Of a stretch of 64,000 nucleotides of DNA, positions 58,601 to 64,000 are shown in pieces. Position 1 is the first letter of the stretch. Each line of letters starts with the position of its first letter. The DNA comes from Archivesica marissinica (Eukaryota > Mollusca > Bivalvia > Venerida > Vesicomyidae), in contig CM026393.1 of assembly GCA_014843695.1 (NCBI GenBank), positions 8,806,740 through 8,870,739 on the forward strand, written 5' to 3'. The notes under the pieces are model-generated. The model was not told where the DNA came from, did not search any database, and worked only from the letters and a program-made list of their open reading frames with translations. Made by a program: the position numbers and the translations under genes.

Positions 58601-59872
58601 TTGGCATCGGATCTCGGAAGTATCCCGGCGTGAAGAGTTTTCGCCCAGAACAGGTTTTCGCCCAACTGTGGAAATAGCAAGTCGCGAGAGATCACGCAAT
58701 ATTTCACGCTCCAGTTACCGGAATTATAAATAAACATACCTTGTGCACTTCCAATCTATTATAACTGATCATAATATATATCAGACAAGGTAAATTAGCG
58801 GTGAAAACTTTAAACCTACCCCAGTTTTCACTAACTTCACTATATCCGTTTTATGTCGCCATATAAATATCATTTTTTAAAGAAATTGGCAATTTTTTCT
58901 CCAAAATGACATATGCATCGTCTGCCACGCCAATATATTTACGAATAAAAATGTCATTATAGTCTCACTGCTCCGTGTTTATGAGTTATGTCCGTTATTA
59001 CACACAAGGGGTCCTTATTAATAAAATCGATTTTCACCGTGTTTCACCTTCAGGTCCACGGGTTGTCACAGAGGTTCTCCAACTGATATATATGGTTGTG
59101 TAAACCTATTTTTTCTTTGTTGGGCACCGTGTGATGTGTTCGATGGATGGGTCCATTTACGGTTCTGCATTTAGTCAGAGTAATTAGGAGGGATGACGAC
59201 TTCTTATGCCCCGTGTGTTTGACCTAGTTAAATTAAATGTTAGTGTTTTAGATACAGTATATAGACAAAATGCTGTCCAACAAATGAATTTTGAGTGAAA
59301 ATGATAAATTAAGCCTCTTATTAAAGTAAGTCTTCCTTAGTTTATTGTTTTGTTAAACATGAACTGTTGCTTACATACTAATGGTGGCGCTGTAGACAAT
59401 TTACACAGTTAGGCGAAAACCAGTGACGTCATTCCGGATTTCTGAAAATGAGGTGCCGCCATTTTGTCACCTTTTCTCATAATGTAAACAATCGGTTTTC
59501 TTTGAGATTTTTGTGAATGAAAGGTAAAATATTGTTTATTCGATGACATAAAATTGTTTGCAGTGTATGCACATTCTAACCCTATAGGAGTATGTTATGT
59601 ACTACGTCGTCGAAAACCAGTAACACCGGGATATTATAACAAAACGAATAGTATAAATGCAACGCGATATCGAGGACGATACCATTACACTAAGATATAG
59701 TGAAACACGCTTTTATTTTGACTAAGTGATTGTATCTCATTATACCTGGTCGATACCAACTACCTGGATCACCTATATCGTGTTTATTTTATTGGTTTTC
59801 TGTTTATATACATATTTCACATATCGCGATATGCACATTTGAATACTAGCTACATCTTAGCTTCTTATAATG
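58601..59872. other. Intergenic and 3' flank of the transporter gene
   Basis: No coding exon recognised. TTTATT at 59783-59788 is AATAAA on the minus strand, a candidate polyadenylation signal about 85 bases past the transporter stop. Confidence 0.45.
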
Positions 59873-60984
59873 TCATAACCTGCTTTGTTGTTTTCTCAAC
59901 CAGCTAATCCATGCAACTAGCAGAAGGACTGTGGTAAGCGACAAAGTACCTTGTGCAATATTCAGATAATTAAAATACATCGGTGAGACATTCTCCATCA
60001 ACATGCCGATATACAAGGGATCAATGAAAAAACCCATGGAGCCAATAAACTGAAAGAAACCACCCATTTTACCGTTGATCTTAAGTGCGTTTTCCTGCGT
60101 CCATACTATTAATGTTGGAAATATGATTGACATTGCAAAGCCTGCAAATGGAACCATAATCCAGACTACTGCGTCGATAAGGAGGTAGGAGCCTATACAA
60201 AGACCAGCGGAGACAATGACAACCATGCCAAGGAACGTAATTATCAGATTCTGAGGCATAATATATCGCGATATGAAGATTCCGCAGAATCTACCGATAC
60301 CAAAAAACGCCCAAATAAGTGATATTAGAAAAGCACCTTGTGTCTTCGTCCAATTTAACTGCATTAGCACAAATGGCATAATGAAGGATTGGTATTTACA
60401 TTCCACAGCCGCGTATGACACTACAACAATTGCCAGCAAAACAATGAACACCACAGTGTGTGTACGGGTAAGCTTTACACGGGACTGACTAAAACTCGGA
60501 GATGACAAACCATTACGAGCTCCGCTCACACCGATTTTAGAATATGGACGAACATTTTCGTAGTCTTTTCTATACAATACGATATAAAGAATTCCAGAAA
60601 ATGACGTAAGAAGTCCCGTAATGACAAATGCGATATGGACGTTAGTTTCGCCGTATATTACGCCGGCTTCGTCGGTAGTTGTAAAGTGCAAGCTGTCGGT
60701 AGTTGTAAAGTGCAGGCTGTCGGTAGTTGTAAAGTGCAGGCTGTCGGTAGTTGTATTGACGCTATTGACATCATCCAAATATGTGACGTTTTTAAATGTG
60801 ATGTTTCCAGGCGACTGCGCAGGTATTGTGGCGTTTACAGACGATGGGGCAAGAATTCGTGGTGCAAGAAAGAAACTGGTAACTAATGGTGATATGATTC
60901 CACCGATTGCGTAAGAGAAATGCAGACCTTGCATGTATTGTCTCCCTTCGGTACCCCAACACGATGCTACTTTAGAGTTCCCGC
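59873..60984 (-). CDS. Transporter terminal coding exon
   Basis: On the minus strand the acceptor TGTATGATTGCAG ends at 60985 and the exon opens GC GGG AAC; TGA is at 59873-59875. The ATG sometimes read at 60994 is inside the intron. It encodes 369 residues plus the split Gly, with about nine hydrophobic helices. Residues about 80-110 contain three copies of the 8-residue repeat TTTDSLHF in the predicted extracellular loop. Confidence 0.87.
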
Positions 60985-63694
60985 CTGCAATCATACAAGT
61001 GTATAGTGTATTCTGTTATAAAGCATTTTAATTGTCCAGTATGAAATCTTTATCAGAAGCAGATATATATAAATATATATACAACATTCACAGTACATGT
61101 ATTTGTATTAGTATCCGGCTGTCCGATTAGCACAGTGGTTAGCGCGCTCATTTCTCACCAATGCAACCCGGGTTTGATCCTCGGACCGGGAAGTTTGGGA
61201 GATGGTACGATGGCCGCCAGATCGGACAGGTGAGTTTTCTCCGGGTGCTCCGGTTTCCTCCCACACGAATGAACACATTTACGCTTTCATCCGCGCCAAC
61301 GAGTGATTAATATAAGTTGTTAAAATAAATAAAGTTTAAATTTTTTTTAAAATCCAACTGAAAGGACAACTATACTTTTTTAGATAACTCGGACTGTCAA
61401 GGGTTTCGAGATTACTCGGACTACCAAGGGTTTCGAGATAACTCGGACTGCCAAGGGTTTCGAGATAACTCGGACTGCCAAGGGTTTCGAGATAACTCGG
61501 ACTGTCAAGGGTTTCCAGATAAGTCGGACTGCCAAGGGTTTCGAGATAACTCGGACTGCCAAGGGTGTCGAGATAACTCGGACTGCCAAGGGTTTCGAGA
61601 TAACTCGGACTGTCAAGGGTTTCGAGATAACTCGGACTGCCAAGGGTTTCGAGTAAACTCGGACTGCCAAGGGTTTCGAGATAACTCGGACTGTCAAGGG
61701 TTTCGAGATAACTCGGACTGCCAAGGGTTTCGAGATAACTCGGACTGCCAAGGGTTTCGAGATAACTCGGACTACCAAGGGTTTCGAGTTACTCGGACTG
61801 CCAAGGGTTTCGAGATAACTCTGACTGCCAAGGGTTTCGAGCTAACTCGGACTGTCAAGGGTTTCGAGATAACTCGGACTGTCAAGGGTTTCGAGATATC
61901 TCGGACTGTCAAGGGTTTCGAGATAACTCGGACTGCCAAGGGTTTCGAGATAACTCGGACTGTCAAGGGTTTCGAAATAACTCGGACTACCAAGGGTTTC
62001 GAAATAACTCGGACTACCAAGGGTTTCGAAATAACTCGGACTACCAAGGGTTTCGAGATAACTCGGACTGCCAAGGGTTTCGAGATAACTCGGACTGTCA
62101 AGGGTTTCGAGATAGCTCGGACTGCCAAGGGTTTCGAGATAGCTCGGACTGTCAAGGGTTTCCGAGATAACTCGGACTGCCAAGGGTTTCGAGATAACTC
62201 GGACTGCCAAGGGTTTCGAGATAACTCGGACTGCCAAGGGTTTCGAGATAACTCGGACTGTCAAGGGTTTCGAGATAACTCGGACTGTCAAGGGTTTCCA
62301 GATAAGTCGGACTGCCAAGGGTTTCGAGATAACTCGGACTGCCAAGGGTGTCGAGATAACTCGGACTGCCAAGGGTTTCGAGATAACTCGGACTGTCAAG
62401 GGTTTCGAGATAACTCGGACTGCCAAGGGTTTCGAGTAAACTCGGACTGCCAAGGGTTTCGAGATAACTCGGACTGTCAAGGGTTTCGAGATAACTCGGA
62501 CTGCCAAGGGTTTCGAGATAACTCGGACTGCCAAGGGTTTCGAGATAACTCGGACTACCAAGGGTTTCGAGTTACTCGGACTGCCAAGGGTTTCGAGATA
62601 ACTCTGACTGCCAAGGGTTTCGAGCTAACTCGGACTGTCAAGGGTTTCGAGATAACTCGGACTGTCAAGGGTTTCGAGATATCTCGGACTGTCAAGGGTT
62701 TCGAGATAACTCGGACTGTCAAGGGTTTCGAGATAACTCGGACTGCCAAGGGTTTCGAGATAACTCGGACTGTCAAGGGTTTCGAAATAACTCGGACTAC
62801 CAAGGGTTTCGAAATAACTCGGACTACCAAGGGTTTCGAAATAACTCGGACTACCAAGGGTTTCGAGATAACTCGGACTGTCAAGGGTTTCGAAATAACT
62901 CGGACTGCCAAGGGTTTCGAGATAACTCGGACTGCCAAGGGTTTCGAGATAACTCGGACTGTCAAGGGTTTCGAGATAGCTCGGACTGCCAAGGGTTTCG
63001 AGATAGCTCGGACTGTCAAGGGTTTCCGAGATAACTCGGACTGCCAAGGGTTTCGAGATAACTCAGACTGTCAAGTGTTTGGAGATAACTAGGACTGCCA
63101 AGGGTTTCGAGATAACTCGGACTGTCAAATGTTTCGAGATAACTCGGACTGTCAATGGTTTCGAGATAACTCGGACTGCCAAGGGTTTCGAGATAACTCG
63201 GACTGCCAAGGGTTTCGAGATAACTCGGACTGTCAAGGGTTTCGAGATAACTCGGACTGTCAAGGGTTTCGAGTAAACTCGGACTGCCAAGGTTTTCGAG
63301 ATAACTCGGACTGTCAAGGGTTTCGAGATAACTCGGACTGCCAAGGGTTTTGAGATAACTCGGACTGCCAAGGGTTTCGAGATAACTCGGACTGTCAAAG
63401 GTTTCGAGATAACTCGGACTGTCAAGGGTGTAGTAGGAACGCCACCAATGTCGATCATTACAAGCATTTCGTTAAACATGTTAAATGTTCCCGATAGAAA
63501 CTCCAGGAGCCGTACGAGCTAACGAATGGACATGCCATTAGGATTAGACTATGGTGTGCATAGTGATATTGTCGTACCTGCGTCGCGACCTCCACATAAG
63601 ATACCATCAACAAGTCGAACAAATAGGAACAATCCAAATACGTTGCACCAGGGCAACACAATACTTGTCACTCCGTTAATGATCGACACGAATC
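59873..63694 (-). CDS. Major-facilitator transporter, MFSD4/NaGLT1-like (3' part of gene, last two coding exons)
   Basis: Exons 63694-63578 and 60984-59873 join as GAC GCA G/GC GGG AAC, giving GRDAGGNS, the position where MFSD4A/MFSD4B (sodium-dependent glucose transporter 1 type) proteins have a D-[TA]-GGN motif after an early membrane helix. Then comes MQGLHFSYAIGGIISPL, also typical. The visible 407 residues cover roughly helices 3 to 12: a large glycosylated loop (N-A-T, N-I-T, N-V-T, N-T-T), an intracellular linker around SKIGVSGARNGLSSPSFSQS, and a second helical half ending in LRKQQSRL. The N-terminal exons lie off the right edge. Substrate (sugar, urea or other) cannot be told from sequence alone. 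Confidence 0.85.
60671..60756 (-). repeat. Coding 24-bp tandem repeat in the transporter exon
   Basis: Three and a half copies of a 24-bp unit (plus strand GTCGGTAGTTGTAAAGTGCA plus 4 bases) start at 60671, 60695, 60719 and 60743. In frame they give TTTDSLHF repeats rich in Thr, between N-glycosylation sites, so length change would be tolerated in the loop. Confidence 0.92.
61117..61355 (+). mobile_element. tRNA-derived SINE, family 1, full length, in transporter intron
   Basis: Complete copy: box A (TTAGCACAGTGG) and box B (GGTTTGATCC), the DNA body GAGATGGTACGATGGCCGCC, GTTTTCTCCGGGTGCTCCGG and ACGCTTTCATCCGCGCCAAC, then the tail TTAATATAAGTTGTTAAAAT and AAATAAAGTTTAAATT with a T/A run. 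Confidence 0.92.
61383..63428. repeat. 27-bp minisatellite, about 75 copies, with a 783-bp higher-order duplication, in transporter intron
   Basis: The unit contains GATAACTCGGACTGCCAAGG and GTTTCGA. The order of variant units (GTTACTCGG, CTCTGACTG, GAGCTAACTC, GATAGCTCGG, TTTCCGAG) from about 61383 to 62160 repeats from about 62166 to 63025, offset 783 bp (29 units) at the left and 864 bp (32 units) at the right. The minus strand reads a 9-residue repeat (VRVISKPLA); no gene is implied. Confidence 0.96.
63578..63694 (-). CDS. Transporter penultimate coding exon
   Basis: On the minus strand, acceptor GTGAATATTTGCAG precedes the exon; it encodes FVSIINGVTSIVLPWCNVFG, then LFLFVRLVDGILCGGRDA, a membrane helix and loop typical of the N-terminal half of MFSD4-type carriers. 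Donor GTACGAC follows at 63577. It is 117 bases long, and the phases agree with the next exon. Confidence 0.82.
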
Positions 63695-63749
63695 CTGCAA
63701 ATATTCACAGCGCTGCACACTAAGAAATACTAGATATGTTCAGGCAATG

Positions 63750-63845
63750 ATAACACCATCGACTTGAAATAATTCGAACCTACAGCTGTATGGGCCAAGT
63801 GATTTGAAGTTAATGATCGTAACCACCCGGCGACGGAGGCCCCTA
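63750..63845 (-). mobile_element. tRNA-derived SINE head, family 3, in transporter intron
   Basis: On the minus strand: GGGGCCTCCGTCGCCGGGTG, GTTACGATCATTAACTTCAA and box B GTAGGTTCGAATTATT. The same order of blocks heads the family 3 copy at 51975. The rest of the SINE body is not recognisable. The remaining bases to the window end show nothing I can assign. Confidence 0.7.
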
Positions 63846-64000
63846 CAGACTAGAATAAGAAATGGAACATATAAAAAGGGACAAAATAAACCCCACACAG
63901 GTTCGAAGTTGGTTGACGTTGACTCGACGTTGTTGCTGTGCTGGATAGGAATGGTCCTGCACATGAAGTGATGTAGATTGTACAAGATTCATGTCTGTAT

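Overview
The window is animal nuclear DNA, not bacterial or viral. It contains intron-split genes with GT/AG junctions, non-LTR retrotransposons, Tc1 and hAT elements and many tRNA-derived SINEs. One SINE family (around 52,000 and 63,800) resembles, from memory, a SINE core common in bivalves, so a lophotrochozoan, probably a mollusc, is my best guess; the species is unknown. One 1000-base run of N (15913-16912) is an assembly gap.

Three host genes can be read. (1) LSM1 (+, 5065-17304) has four coding exons giving exactly 133 codons; its introns are largely tandem repeats. (2) A class A GPCR resembling the GPR21/GPR52 group (+, 37392-45757) has two coding exons in matching phase, giving 406 residues. 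Its 7.1 kb intron holds a hAT remnant, a 47-bp array, a decayed Tc1 transposon, a SINE and a small TIR element. (3) A major-facilitator transporter of the MFSD4/NaGLT1 type (-, 59873-63694) shows its last two coding exons; the 5' exons lie beyond the right edge.

Layout: 1-4300, two LINE remnants, a 29-bp array and a SINE; 4300-17650, LSM1 with six or more arrays in its introns; 17860-32550, five arrays, including a 4.5 kb array of 37-bp units that abuts an 8.1 kb array of 29-bp units; 33047-36912, a LINE of 3.8 kb flanked by a 14-bp target-site duplication and carrying a 2A-like motif; 37392-46360, the GPCR gene and an array starting at its stop codon; 46740-58000, seven further arrays with SINEs and a palindromic MITE between them; 58000-59780, mostly unassigned; 59873-64000, the transporter gene with a 2 kb 27-bp array in its intron.

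By adding my intervals, about 20 tandem arrays with mutually unrelated units (17 to 75 bp) occupy roughly 35 kb of the 64 kb. Several show higher-order structure. Nearly all long open frames in the window are products of these arrays and are not annotated as genes. The three host genes show no sign of a shared pathway; what unites the window is heavy local repeat birth within and around ordinary genes.
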